DNA from: Temnothorax longispinosus
Lineage: Eukaryota > Arthropoda > Insecta > Hymenoptera > Formicidae
Length of the DNA: 64,000 nucleotides
Reading direction: 5' to 3'
NCBI RefSeq assembly: GCF_030848805.1
Contig: NC_092369.1
Coordinates: forward strand, 248,001-312,000
The notes beneath the pieces were generated by a model that saw only the letters and a list, made by a program, of their open reading frames with translations, searched no databases and was not told the DNA's origin. The position numbers were made by a program, and so were the translations under genes. How positions within the stretch are numbered: position 1 is the stretch's first letter; each line of letters begins with the position of its first letter. Shown here piece by piece: positions 1-11,900 of this stretch.

Positions 1-154
1 AGTTACATCTTGGTCAATTATTAAACTGAAAATGACAATCAAAACTAACGAGATAAATCATTATCGTCATAAATAAAAACAACCGTTCATAAATTTTATA
101 AGTAATCTTGCGTGTTTTTCTTAACTACTTTTATTTTTTTCTCTAATAGTTATT
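1..154. other. AT-rich sequence, no feature seen
   Basis: AT-rich sequence without a coding frame, repeat or RNA that I can support. Confidence 0.5.
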
Positions 155-345
155 TGTGTAACAAGTGCGGGAAGTTGAGAATTGGACACGAGTGCGGAGT
201 GGACGCACGAGCCGAAGGCGAGTGCGATCACCCGCACGAGTGTCCAATTCTCATCCCGCATGTGTTACACACCCTATTTTATATTACAAAGTGCGTGGAA
301 AGTGGCCCATTATTGCGCGCGCGTAATGGGCCACTTTCCACGCAC
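155..345. repeat. Two adjacent palindromes (MITE-like)
   Basis: Two hairpin-forming inverted repeats lie side by side. The first (155-271) has arms of about 40 bases, each containing GAGAATTGGACAC or its complement, around a GC-rich loop. The second (291-345) is a nearly perfect 55-base palindrome whose arms begin GTGCGTGGAAAGTGGCCCAT and whose centre is a run of alternating GC. Open frames here are by-products of the palindromes. Palindromic non-autonomous DNA elements of this shape recur across the window. Confidence 0.75.
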
Positions 346-483
346 GTGTGATATAATAAAATATTCTTATTAATAAAATATTATTAATAAAATAAAACAA
401 AAGTAAAAATAAAATAAAATAAAATAATAAAATTATATCAACGCTTAATTCTAATAAATTATTTAAGCATCTTTTAACGGGTG
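346..483. other. AT-rich spacer
   Basis: Runs of AATAAAAT-type low-complexity sequence; nothing else seen. Confidence 0.5.
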
Positions 484-655
484 TCACGACTAAATATCCC
501 GGACATAATATCCCACGACAAAATATCCCGGTCTTATTATTCCTGCGACAAAACATCTCGCGACAATATATCCCATGACAAAATATCCCCTGGCAAAATA
601 TCCCATGACAAAATATCCCCTGGCAAAATATCTCCTGACAAAATATCTCAAGGAT
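484..655. repeat. 15-bp minisatellite (GACAAAATATCCC type)
   Basis: About ten imperfect copies of a roughly 15-base unit of the form CATGACAAAATATCC or CCTGGCAAAATATCC follow one another. Copies at the left edge are more diverged than those around 570-630. The long frames on both strands (for example a repeated GYF-like pattern on the minus strand) are products of the tandem repeat and are not considered genes. Confidence 0.85.
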
Positions 656-742
656 GCAGAAATAACGGTTACATACATAGATACACATTAATCATTGAAG
701 TACAAATATAAATACACAAATAACGCGACAAAGTAACACATG

Positions 743-886
743 ATTTGTTCTCATGAACTGTGCGTGGATGAACCTATTCCTGATGTGACTAAAGCGTTCG
801 AAGTACTTAAAAATTCTGAATATTTTACTGACAATCGGGATGACCTGCGCGAAGTTGTTGACTATTATCAGAGAGAAACCTGAGAG
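743..886 (+). CDS. Short coding-like frame, unidentified
   Basis: A 47-codon frame from ATG to TGA with mixed residue composition (includes DEPIPDVTKAFEVLKN and DDLREVVDYYQRE), unlike the lysine/isoleucine-rich noise frames around it. I do not recognise a family. It ends 35 bases before the left terminus of the P-like element, so it may be a remnant of an older element or gene into which the P-like element inserted. No splice sites or promoter were identified. It could be chance. Confidence 0.22.
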
Positions 887-920
887 CGGCCATCCGGCTT
901 CGGGGGATGTCTGTCCTAAT

Positions 921-2478
921 TAGAGACCCTCAAGGGAGAGTCTGGAAAACGTCCGCCATTTTGCAGCAACTAGTAACTTTTATAGGAAATTTTGAAATAA
1001 TAAAAATCAAGTGATACAATGGAATTGTATTATTTATTTAAGATTACAATGCATTGCCATTGTCTTGCTATTGTATGATCGCCTTTTTAATACTTTTTTT
1101 TTGTTCGCTATTCGCAACCTAAATATAGTGTACTTAAATATAATTTTGTATTTTAAATTATGACAATCTAAAATATTGCAATCTATTTGAGAAAATTGAG
1201 TAATAAAATATTGTTTTAAATTTTTGTTTTTATTTTTAATGTGAGGAAAACAATTTCTAAAAATTGTTTCCATTTTCACAAAAAAATCAAATATATTCGG
1301 TTTGACAAAAAACAGTGTTTCTATCTTGTAACGCCTAAGTAAAACTAAATTATTATATTTAACATTTTGTACTTTTTTTGATCCAACAGATGATATACAG
1401 TTATCACAATGAGTCATATTTTTTTTTATATTTGCAATTATATATCCTGCTATATTGTACAGTACATTCAGTTCAATATTATTAAACACAATAGTATTAC
1501 TATGTGGAATTGGTGAAAATAACTCATTATCATTACATTCTTCACTAATACTTTGTTTTTTTGTAGAATTAGAATTATTTAAAAATTCTGTAATCATACG
1601 ACTGTCATCTTGTTTTTTTCTTTTTATTTCTTTTCTTGTTATTTTGTTTTCATCTTCTATGACATTCATAGCTTCGTGTTCATTTTCATCTTCTGCAACA
1701 TTTGTAGCTTCGTATTCATTTTTATCTTCTGCAACATTTGTAGCTTCGTATTCATTTTTGTTTTTATTTTCATCATCTGCAACATCTATAGCTTCGCATT
1801 CATTTTTGTTTTCATTTTCATCTTTTTCCTAAAAAATAAAAAATATATTTATTATTTTACTTTTATTTATACAAAGTATTTTAAGAAATATTTTATTTGT
1901 TTTACAAACCTCTACTAAAGATTCTCTCTTTACTACATAATTTGGGAAAAGAGTAGGTATTGCATTGAGTTTTAATTTTTTTTTACTATCAACACGAGTT
2001 GTTTCCCACATGTCATCTAAAAAATGTACCTATAACATAAAATTTTTATTAAACTTTTTACTTTAATATATATTATACACATATGTTTTATTTCTTACTT
2101 CACATATGTATGTATTATCAGTCGGTGTCCAGTTTAACCTTGAAATGCATGCTGCCCACAACGCTCTTCTTGCAGGATTTTTGGAAAACGTTTCATTATA
2201 AATCCTTTTTGCTGTTATTACAATCTGGCACGCAACAACCCGTCATCGTTTACAATACGGCCAGACATTTCCCTAACTTAAAAAAAATTTTCGTTCCGGA
2301 CAGGTCTGCGTACGTTGAGCGAAGATGCTACTCTAACCTCGAATAATAACAGATTCGTAACTTCAGTTGTTGATCTAAACTCATCCAAAATGTAACATCT
2401 AGTAAATTTTGCTGCAAAATGGCTGCACCAATCAGGAAGTGAACGTTGGGTTTCCAGACTCTCCCTTGAGGGTCTCTA
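921..2478 (-). mobile_element. P-element-like DNA transposon, internally shortened
   Basis: Terminal inverted repeats bracket 1558 bases: the left end begins TAGAGACCCTCAAGGGAGAG and the right end is its complement, identical for about 28 bases; a second shared block (GCCATTTTGCAGCAA and its complement) lies slightly further in. Flanks GTCCTAAT and GTCTAATC look like an imperfect 8-base target duplication, the size P elements make. Inside, on the minus strand, are a THAP DNA-binding domain and a frame resembling the C-terminal part of P/THAP9 transposases, with little of the catalytic middle. Assignment to the P superfamily rests on domain order plus duplication size, not on a search. Confidence 0.7.
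1034..2246 (-). pseudogene. THAP-domain P-transposase-like gene, three exons, frameshifted
   Basis: Three minus-strand exons join in phase. Exon 1 (2246-2100) starts at ATG and carries the first half of a THAP zinc finger: Cys pair CCVPDC, then FPKNPARRALW and RLNWTPTDNTYICE, donor GTAAGA. Exon 2 (2029-1910) continues with VHFLDDMW and the THAP end KLKLNAIPTLFP. Exon 3 (1828-1034) begins with an acidic repeat (EYEATNVAEDKN-type, about four copies), then a basic linker, then LNVLYNIAGYIIANIKK and a Cys-x2-Cys (CDNC), typical of the C-terminal region of P/THAP9 transposases. Exon 1 has a one-base deletion in a run of A near 2209, which stops the frame soon after the Cys pair. The RNase H-like core appears missing: about 345 codons in all against roughly 750 or more for autonomous relatives. 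The lesion could be decay or an assembly slip in a homopolymer. Confidence 0.68.
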
Positions 2479-2880
2479 GTCTAATCTGCCGGATCTGCCC
2501 TCTGAGAAAGTGGACGTCAACTACGGCGTTACGCTCGGTAACGATCAGAGAGGACTCGGGTAACGATACATGGGTTCGTATTCAGGCTATGGTTCGTGTC
2601 CGAACTACTCAGATGGAGGGGATATGCTGGTCGCGCAAGCCTTTCCTCTGTCCGTGTACGCTAGGCCCTCGGCAAGCTTCGAGCGGGGAGAGAAGGGCAG
2701 ACATACGATCTGCTGTCTCTCTTGAGCTGTGACGTTGCCGCTTTGCACGGGCCGGCTTGCCGGCTATACCACGATGCCACGCATTTCGAGTATCGCGTCT
2801 CGTGTCTCGCCGAGTGCCGAGTCTCGAGTTGACAAATCGACGATACGCTATACCCGCTATATACGTTACATTGCTTGTAT
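2479..2880. other. GC-rich patch, possible captured exon or promoter sequence
   Basis: Base composition jumps well above the AT-rich surroundings. Several frames look coding-like for short stretches (for example GSYSGYGSCPNYSDGGDML on the plus strand from an ATG at 2570), but none is long and no splice-consistent model was found. It abuts the right end of the P-like element and the left arm of a foldback element, so it may be the old target of one of them. Confidence 0.35.
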
Positions 2881-4190
2881 ACAAATTTTAATTTTTATAT
2901 TTATAATTAAATAAATAATATATATATATATGTATATATATTTGAAATTTATAAATATATAAAGATTGCAAATATAATTAATTAAATAAATATTTATAAA
3001 CATAAAAACTAAAATTCATAAATGTAATGTATAGAAACCGTTCTATGCTTTTCTATCTAAAAAAGTCTTACATTAAAAACCTTTACTTTGCATAATAAAT
3101 TTAAATTTAATATTTAAATGCATACCAATAATTATATTATTAACTATATTGAGAAAAAAATGGTAGTTTATAATGTTTCTTGCACTCTTATTAAATTTAT
3201 TTTACCTATGCATGTTCAAGCGGCCAAATTACGAGCAACAACAGAAGGATAATTGGATAAAAATAAAAAACACTTTCTTAAATAAACAATACACATGGGT
3301 AACAGTGAGTTCTATTATAATTCTCGTATAGTTCTGAACGTATTCTAACGTTTATTTCTAAAGAGTTCTGACGATAAGCATTATTTATTCATATTTTAAA
3401 TAATTTTTATCGCCCAAAAAAGACGCATTTACGGGTATGTGGGTGAGACGCTGTAGAAAATCTCGGAGTTCTGGCTTATATAAAATATTTTTCGTACAGT
3501 TCTAAGCATACTAAAACAATTTCTAAAGAGTTCCGGGCATTGGCAATGTTGTATAATTTTTAAATAAATTAATAACGCACGAAAGTCAGAAATTTATCGA
3601 GAATAGGGTCTTTCTCGAGCGATAAGAATTATTTAAAAAATGAATAAATAATGCTTATTGCCAGAATAAAATGGGACAACATTAGAACACGTTCAGAACT
3701 ACTTACACGAGAATTATAGCAGAACTCACAGAACTGCCGAAATACGGCCAGCGTCTCACCTTATTTTCGATAAATTCCTGATTTTCCGAGCGGTATTAAT
3801 TTATTTAAAAATTATACAACGTAGTGTTTGCTAAAGTTAATAAACATATATATACAACGTAGCTAGTGGCGGGAACTCTTTAGAAAATGCTTTAGTATGC
3901 TCAGAACTATACGAAAAATATTTTATATAAGCCAAAACTCCGAGATTTCGCACAGCGTCTCATCTTCTTCTGTCATGATTACTTTTCGGTTAATATTAAT
4001 TTTTTTAAATATAACACAAAGATTCTAACGCTCGGAACTCTTTAGAAAATGTTTCAATATGCTCAAAACTACTCGAAAAATATTTTACATAAACCGGAAC
4101 TCCGAGATTTCAACTGGCGTCTCAACCGGTATACTCGATGCATTGTAATTTTTTTTAGTACCTTATAATTTTTTTGCTTTTATATGGCAG

Positions 4191-4298
4191 AACTCTTTAT
4201 AGAACTGTTATAGAACTATAGATCTTGCAAAATCTGATAAGATAAACTCTTTATAGAACTGTTATAGAACTATAGATCTTGCAAAATCTGATGAGATA
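4191..4298. repeat. 54-bp tandem duplication
   Basis: Two nearly identical 54-base copies starting AACTCTTTATAGAACTGTTA, at 4191 and 4245, differing at one purine. They lie in the extra segment of the left foldback arm. Confidence 0.85.
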
Positions 4299-6408
4299 CA
4301 GTGGTGGAACTTGTGTAGGACAAAATGAGACGCTGCGTGAACATAGCGTCTCAGTTTGTACTGACGCGTTTTTTGAAAGAAGCCAGAACTCTCAATAATT
4401 TGTGAGTTTCTGCAAAATGAGACGATAGCTTCACACACACGTTAGGAAGAGAATGTATAAAGAATTATTAACGGAGATATTTTAATTTAAAAGATCATTA
4501 AAATATATATTTTTCAGGAATGTTTTATAGGGAAACGAAGAAAGTGAATAACGTTAAACTTTGCATGTTTTCTTCACTTTATTTTAAAAATTTATTTTTA
4601 TTTTTTAAGTAACAAAAATGCTCTTTTTTCTGTTATATCCTGGTCACTATAAATGACAGACGATGTAAATAATTCTAGCTGTTTTAGGTATCTGAAACGC
4701 AAAAAGCTAAAATTTTCTTATTCTGCAGGAGAAGTATGGCTATCGTCTGAACTAGAACTAAATCAATATTTCCATTCTGAGCGGCTTTTTTATTTAAAAT
4801 ATTATAACTTTTTTCAAAATTTTATTAGTATTTTATTAAAAGAAAATGTTTATTCTGGTTCAGACGATAACCCATATCACTTATTCTGAATAAGAAAATT
4901 TTTGGTTTTTACGTTTCTGATACCTGTCGATTTAAGCTGCTTTAACTGTTATTCTATTCACTGGCGAAATAAATTTATTATTCTGATTTTTAGTAATATA
5001 AGAGAAATAAAACCGTTTTATGTGTGACCGTTATACAATCAATCAATATTAAATAAGCCGTGTACGATCCGAGCTTGGATCTTAATAGCCTAATAATGTT
5101 TTTTATGTATAATTACACGTATATTTTTTCCAATCTTAATAAATTGCGCGCTGACTAACTTGTCAGACTTACAACACAGCTCCTGTTGGAGTAGTAAATT
5201 CTTTACTATTATTTAAATCGATTTAATTAGAGGGGTGTGAGGGGATTTTATTAATCCAATAGGAGCTGTGTTGTAAGTCTGACAAGTTAATCGGCGCGTA
5301 TTATAGTTGATTAAAGTTGGAAAAATATGTAAATATAGTATATAAAAAAATATTATTAGGCTACTATATAAAATCTAAGCTCAGATCGTAAATGGTTTAT
5401 TTAATATTGATTAATAATATTTTTGATAAAAAAGCCGCCTAGAACCTAGAATGGAAATATTGGTTTAGTTTTAGTTCAGACTATAGCCACATATACTTCT
5501 TCTGAATAAGAAAATTTTAGCTTTTTGCGTTTCAGATACCTAGAACAGCTAGAATTATTTACACCGTCTGTCATTTATGGTGACCAGGATATAACAGAAA
5601 AGAAGAGCATTTTTGTTACTTAAAAAATAAAAACAAATTTTTAAAATAAGGTGAAGACAACATGCAAAATTTGACGTTATTCACTTTCTTCGTTTCCCTA
5701 TAAAAAGTTCCTGAAAAATATATATTTTAAAGATCTTTTAAATCAGAATACCTCCGTTAATAATTCTTTACATTCTCTTCCTGACAGAAGAGATTTTACC
5801 ACTTCTCAATATAAATATAAATTTATCTTGTTATGGTTTTATTCGATTATTCCGGCGTTTTTATATTTGTGATTTAATTAGATTATTGTTTACTTTGTTT
5901 ATATTATTAGATGATTGTTTAATGTTTATTCTAGACTAATGTTTAATGTTTTAGTATGTAAACTTGAACATTAATTATTATGTTTTTTTATATTTATCTT
6001 CTTCTATCGTAGTAATCCGTTCCGAAGAAGACTAAGTACAGTCGAAACGTTAAGCATGTGTATTGTTTATTTAAGAAATTGTTTTTATTTTAATTCAATA
6101 TCTCTCTGTTGTTGCTCGTGGCCGCTTATAAACATATTAATAGCTAATATAAATTTAATAAGAGTAAAAAGAACATTATGAACTACTTTTTTTCTCGATA
6201 TAGTTAATATGTAATTATTGTTATGCATTTAAATATTAAATTTAAATACTATTATGCTAAAGTAAAGGTTTTTAATGTGACTTTTTTTGATATAAAAGCA
6301 AATTTGCCAGAACGGGGATTTCTATACATTACATTTACGAATTTAATTTTTATGTTTATAAATGATTTTTTAATTAATTATAATTGCAATCTTTATATTT
6401 ATAAATTT

Positions 6409-6415
<7 letters not shown>

Positions 6416-6456
<41 letters not shown>
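6416..6456. repeat. (TA)n microsatellite
   Basis: About twenty TA dinucleotides. Forms the right border of the foldback element and the left border of the next MITE, which presumably targeted TA. Confidence 0.9.
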
Positions 6457-6457
<1 letters not shown>

Positions 6458-6460
<3 letters not shown>

Positions 6461-6604
6461 GGTCTAGAGGTATGTTCCGGGACTGTTTACGTTTTTTGAA
6501 ATGTACAGTCCTGGAATATAACGCATATATATGTAATCAGATTCAAAAAATTGTCCCGAAACGTGCCGTAGGACATGAATTTTTTCCAGGACAGTCCTGG
6601 AAAG
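6458..6604. mobile_element. Truncated copy of the TAGGTCTAGAG MITE
   Basis: Matches bases 10893-11039 almost without difference, starting at the same terminus (TAGGTCTAGAGGTATGTTCC) but stopping before the right inverted end. At 6605 it changes abruptly to sequence of the Helitron internal repeat type. Confidence 0.85.
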
Positions 6605-6840
6605 TTCTTTATACACTCTTAAACTATTCGACCAAATTTTTACCAAAAGTATATAAAATAGAGGTAGAATTTTCCGAGGAGTGTTATAGAGTGTATAGTT
6701 TTTTGTTACCGATCTTTTTGGGAATCGGTATTCGAAATTTTTCCAATTTTTCGGGAAATAATTGACCGAGTTTTAAAGAATTGTATATGAATCAGGGGTA
6801 GAATATTTCCCGGGGAGTGTCATAAAGTGTATAGTGGACC
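6605..6840. repeat. Fragment of Helitron-type internal repeats
   Basis: About 235 bases match the roughly 120-base tandem units inside the Helitron at 35.3-35.9 kb (shared blocks such as CTTTATACACTCTTAAACTA and GGTAGAATTTTCCG and the recurring TTTTTTGTTACCGATCTTTT). No Helitron terminus is present here. The join to the MITE at 6605 is sharp, suggesting deletion or template switching. Confidence 0.75.
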
Positions 6841-7157
6841 AAATTTTATCAAAATTTTCTAACGTAATCATTTATTACCTCTTTTAATACTTTATTGTTA
6901 TTTGAGCAATTATTTATGCTGTTATTTATGAGCGTAGCATTATTTCTCGCAAATAAATCCGATTAATAAGATATAAATATATGGAACATCTTAATAAGAA
7001 CTTAATAAGATAAATAAAATAGCAGCGTAAAACACGGATGTAAGAAATGACTGTAAAGGGTAATTCTACCTTTTTGTTTGAAGTACAATACTATAGAAAT
7101 TACTTTGAGAAAAATAACGCTTTGTTCAAATATTCATTTCCATGGTTTTTCCTAGTT
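6841..7157. other. Downstream region of the alpha-glucosidase gene
   Basis: AT-rich; on the minus strand this would be 3' UTR and flank. AATAAA-type polyadenylation hexamers can be read on the minus strand at about 6871-6876 and 6891-6896, roughly 265-290 bases past the stop codon. Nothing else seen. Confidence 0.4.
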
Positions 7158-7230
7158 TTACGTAATACTGGTATATATCACAGCTCCTGATGCAGGAATT
7201 TTTAAGGTGCGAACATCTTTGATAATATTC
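7158..7230 (-). CDS. Alpha-glucosidase exon 8 (C-terminus)
   Basis: Follows acceptor TTTTTAATAG. Encodes the last 23 residues (KIPASGAVIYTSIT then TAA); a small apolar C-terminal strand of this kind is usual for insect maltases. Confidence 0.88.
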
Positions 7231-8937
7231 CTATTAAAAAAAAAATTGAACAGACATGAGCACACACACATTTGAGATAAGGAGGATAATCAAGAGATGG
7301 CGTATATATAATGCGCCTCTTACGCTTTAATATCATATTACACATAAGATGTATTTTATTTTATAACGCGCGTAATTAGCATGCTACATGTGAAGAAGAA
7401 AATATGCTTACCCAATAAGATGATGAGCATTCGTAGTGGCATAATAAATATTTAATTGATTTGATACGTGAACAAGCGTTGATAAATCAACAATTTTCTC
7501 TTCATTTGCAAAGTTTACCACTACGTAAACCGATTTCTCCCCATCCGCTTTCCTGTAATAACAAGCACATAATAATTTTATTATTGACGTTCAGTTTTAA
7601 GTGCTACGTTATCTCGCCAGGAAAATTAAATATTACAAATATATAGATACTAGCACACACTAATAAAAAATCAAATATATTTTTAAATATACAGGGTTTC
7701 AGAATTGCACGGCACTATTTTAGGGAAATATTTTCTTGGTCAAACTGAACAAAAAAGTTTATATAAACATATGTCCCAAACTTATTTATTAGTAAGATAT
7801 TAAAAAGTAAAGATTATTTTTAACAGTAATACATTTACAGTATGTTTTCAAAGTGGCCGCCGTTTTGTTGAATGCAGCATTCAGCACGATGTGTTTCTCT
7901 GGCACGTCTTATGCTAGGTCTACAATGCGAGTCGTAAAGTCGTGAGTCGTAAGAATTGACCAATCACAATCGAATTTGAGAAGAATAATCGACTGTGATT
8001 GGTCAATTCTTACGACTCACGACTTTACGACTCGCATTGTAGACCTAGCATTATGGATTATTCCTGATAGCTGCTACAGCTTCCATTATGCGATTTCTTA
8101 TGATTAATTCTTCTTGCGTGCCAATAGGTCTACACTCTACAATAAACTAAAGACTATCCAAATAGTCATTAGACTATTTCTATGGGAATTGGATAAAGAA
8201 TTTATTGTAGATTTATTGGCACGTAGAAGATTTCAACAAAACGGCGGCCACTTCGAAAACATACTTTAAATGTTTTACTGTTAAACGTAATCTTTACTCT
8301 TTAATATCTTACTAATAAATAAGTTTGGGACATATATTTATATAATCTTTTTTTATTCATTTTGACTGTATATTTTTCCTCGCGTTCGTTCCAGTATTCT
8401 GCGCTATTTCGAGTATCTCGGCGTATCATTCTGCGCGTTGACTATACGATACCGTAATACGCCTCATTTCTGGCGTCCGCGCTATCAAAAGTTTGATGTT
8501 TCATTTCTGACGCCCGCGTGATCGACTTTGATTTGTTCAATTGACTGAAGCCGAATTGGCATTTATTGTTTTACCCGCGAATTACTAAGGAATAAATGTT
8601 ATTTTTGAATTGTTAATCGCTTGAGTTTGTGGCCTTATTTATTGTATGTAACCCCGCCGGATATCGCGCTGCCCTTCATCAACCCCGCCCCAGCCCTTAG
8701 GTCGAGCTAGCCGATTCCTCGCGTACATCCGCACGTTTCGTCTCGCGTCTTGTCTTGGTTCTCTTTTGCGATTTCGCGGACGCGAATTTACGCGTCTGGC
8801 GCCCAACAGCAAAATCGTTTCGTGGAGTGTCGGAGGTGCGAGGGAATCGTCGGAGAGGCCTATCACTTTTCTCTCCTTTCCCCCTTTTGATCCGGCACAC
8901 GTCCCGGCGCGGTCCGGGAGTGCAAAAAGCCGTGACA

Positions 8938-8983
<46 letters not shown>

Positions 8984-11900
8984 TACCTGGTAAAAGCGAG
9001 AACATCATCGCCCAATAATTTCGTCGTTAATTTCGTGGTTGGACGTTTAACCGCAGGCCATTTTCGTAGAGCAGAAACTGCTTTATATAGAGCGTAGTAG
9101 GAGTTGTTCTGTTTCTTTTGCGCGGCTAAATTAAGTGTCACGTAGTTTTTATTAACTGATAGCCACGTTTTTGGATTTGTAGAGAATCCTAAAATTTTAT
9201 AATTGAAATAAATCTCAGATTTTTTATCAAACATAAGTCCTATAATTATATGTATATCGCTTTCATATAACTACACTTTCAATATTATGGTATATGATGG
9301 TATGATATTATAGTTTCAATAAAATATAATGCCTTTTTGATACAAAATATGACAAATCCAAACTGACAGCGATAGGATGTTATAATACGATCGATAAGCA
9401 ACTTGTTTCATCAATATAGTTTTTCACCCACTTTTTTTCGTAATCTCAAAATGTGACATATAACCTGACAAATGTGTCGTGTTGATTCTTAATATGTGGG
9501 CCATGAAACGAATCTGAGATTGAAAGCGTGCTACGTTCGATATAAACCAGTTTTTATGGTGTGACTAGTTATACTAAAAAGAAATGGAATTTCTTACTAT
9601 TTATTAAAAAGTCAATAGTTTGATTAATTTTTTGAGAAAAAATCTATTTGCTTTGCAAACGTTATAGCGAAGTAATATTTAACTTGGTCGATATTTAAAA
9701 AAAGTCGATAATAACATTAAATATTCCTCTGTTTTAAAATTATTAATAAACTTGCAAAAAATATGTAACAAGCTTCATGCATACATTGTTTTATCAATGA
9801 TTCAAATATTTTATTAATTGTTGACCAACGAAAGATAGCTTGAAATTTTTCAATCAGCTTAATTTCAACTTGAACTGCTTCTGTGAATTTTTGTAATTAG
9901 TTTCGACAGATAATAGTCAGCTTAAATTGCGTTTTAGCTTAAATTGTGGACCTAACTGATAGATTGACATAGCGATTTTAGAAGGTGCTGGGGGGGGGGG
10001 AGAGGAGATAAACTTGTACCAGCCGAAGTGGTGTCGTCCCATTGAAACGGTGTCCTTGCAGGATCCCGAGACGCTTTCTCGTAACCATCTCTGCCGGCAT
10101 TGCAACCTCGCGGATCTTTGGTGTCTTTCCATGAGATCCACGTGTCCTCCATGCCGATTTCTTCGCCGTTATAAGTTACACCCACTCCCGGAAGCAATAA
10201 AGTTATCATAGTTATAGCTTCCGCTCGTTGCCGTCCATAACGGGTGACTAATCGCGATACGTCATGATTTCCAGCCTGCGAAAAAATATAATTTTGTGAA
10301 ACTACATTATCGACTTTATTTAACATGCCATTTTTAGAGAGAGAAGATAGCAATATTTTGAAGCAATTAACGACCATTAATTTTTAAGCTACAGCATGTA
10401 ACTTTAGAGAGGTTTTAGTTTGAAGATGATGGAATGTTTTTCTAAAGTGGCGTTTGATATATTTACTTACAAAACAAGATTATAAGCCGTGGATGGTTAA
10501 AAAATGGTTAAATTCATTAAATCATTTTATATTTGCTATAGACGATCTTATGCCAAAGATCGCATTAATTACTTATATTTACATTTTTGTTTCATGTGTT
10601 GTACTTCAAACTTAATGGCCAGGTACTTATTTAATAAGGTAATTAAAAAAGATTTAGCAGTGAAAATGAGTGAAAAATGCAGTTTTTTACCACTTTTCCG
10701 AAAAAAATTTAATGTTTAGAGGCTTTGAGCGACCTAAAAATATTAAGTTATAGCGCCTGCTCTTCAAGGGTCTTTATTTGAGAGTTCGTAGAACGAATTT
10801 AAGGGGTAAGACTTAAAATCAAATTTTTGACCTAAAAATAATATTGTCACCTTAATATATATATATATATATATATATAGATATATATATATGTAGGTCT
10901 AGAGGTATGTTCCGGGACTGTTTACGTTTTTTGAAATGTACAGTCCTGGAATATAACGCATATATATGTAATCAGATTCAAAAAATTGTCCCGAAACGTG
11001 CCGTAGGACATGAATTTTTTCCAGGACAGTCCTGGAAACTGCCAAATGTCCTGGAATATACCGATGTAAAAAATAAAAGTCCCGGAACATACTTCTGGAC
11101 CTACATATATATATATATATTAGGGTGTGTCATTTTGGAGTAACTTTTTTTTTTATTTCACGAATAGCATATATACTTGCAGGAAGGTAAAATAAGATAC
11201 CTGTTAAAGTTTGAGCCCTTAATATTAATATTAACAGGTCGCTCATCGCAATTTTTTATTTTTTATTTAGTAAGGTAGAAAAAATTTTATAACTATCTAA
11301 CAAACAGTAATACAGCATTGCTCCACATAGATTTTTGTAGTAAATTTACCGCTCTACAAAAAGATCATTTTTTCATAAATTCAACCGTTCAAATGATATT
11401 CAAAGTTAAAGTTTGATAAATTTTATAAAACTTGTTTTTGCTTCTTATGAATTTTGTATCATATCGACTATCAAAAATTATGAAATAATACATATTTTTG
11501 TAGAAAATTTAACGATCTACAAAAAAGGTCTCTTATATTTTTTTCATAAATATAACCATTTAGACAATATTAAGGTTTACATTTTGAAAAAATATAAGAG
11601 ACCTTTTTTGTAGATCGTTATATCGCGTTATATCGTTTATTGCGATAAGCAACCTGTTAATATTAATATTAAAGGCTCAAACTTTATAGCCCAGTAAAAT
11701 GACAAAATTTGGAGGAAATAATACTGACTGGGCTAAAGCTTTGTAAATAGGCTTGTTTTAGGGTACTATTTAACATATTAAAAGTCCCCACGTGTAGACG
11801 CTACGTTGCGGGCAGGGGAGGGTCCAAAAGGTCCAAAAAATTAGTTTTTTTACAAATAACTCGGAAAATATCAACTTTACGGAAATTTATGTAGATATTA

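Larger units (their letters stand above)
2900..6456. mobile_element. Large foldback-like inverted-repeat element
   Basis: Sequence at 2910-3295 reappears inverted at 6060-6415, and 4440-4740 reappears inverted at 5500-5790. The centre carries a further perfect inverted pair (CTTGTCAGACTTACAACACA near 5158 and its complement ending near 5287). The left arm has about 1.1 kb of extra sequence (3300-4440) made of repeated motifs such as AAAGAGTTCTG and CGGAACTCCGAGATT in both orientations. Both outer ends run into TA dinucleotide tracts. No transposase-like frame was found. Small frames (4653-4889, 6223-6411) lie in arm sequence. Foldback or compound MITE are the likeliest readings. Confidence 0.7.

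Noticed and set aside
284..690. Cys/Gly/Phe-rich frames at the left edge
   Set aside because: Encoded by the 15-bp minisatellite and neighbouring palindromes.
6022..6048. Hammerhead-ribozyme-like string (CCGAAGA, a short GACT/AGTC stem, then GAAAC) near the right arm of the foldback
   Set aside because: The conserved U4 of the core is C, an extra A separates the core from the stem, and no convincing stems I and III were found.
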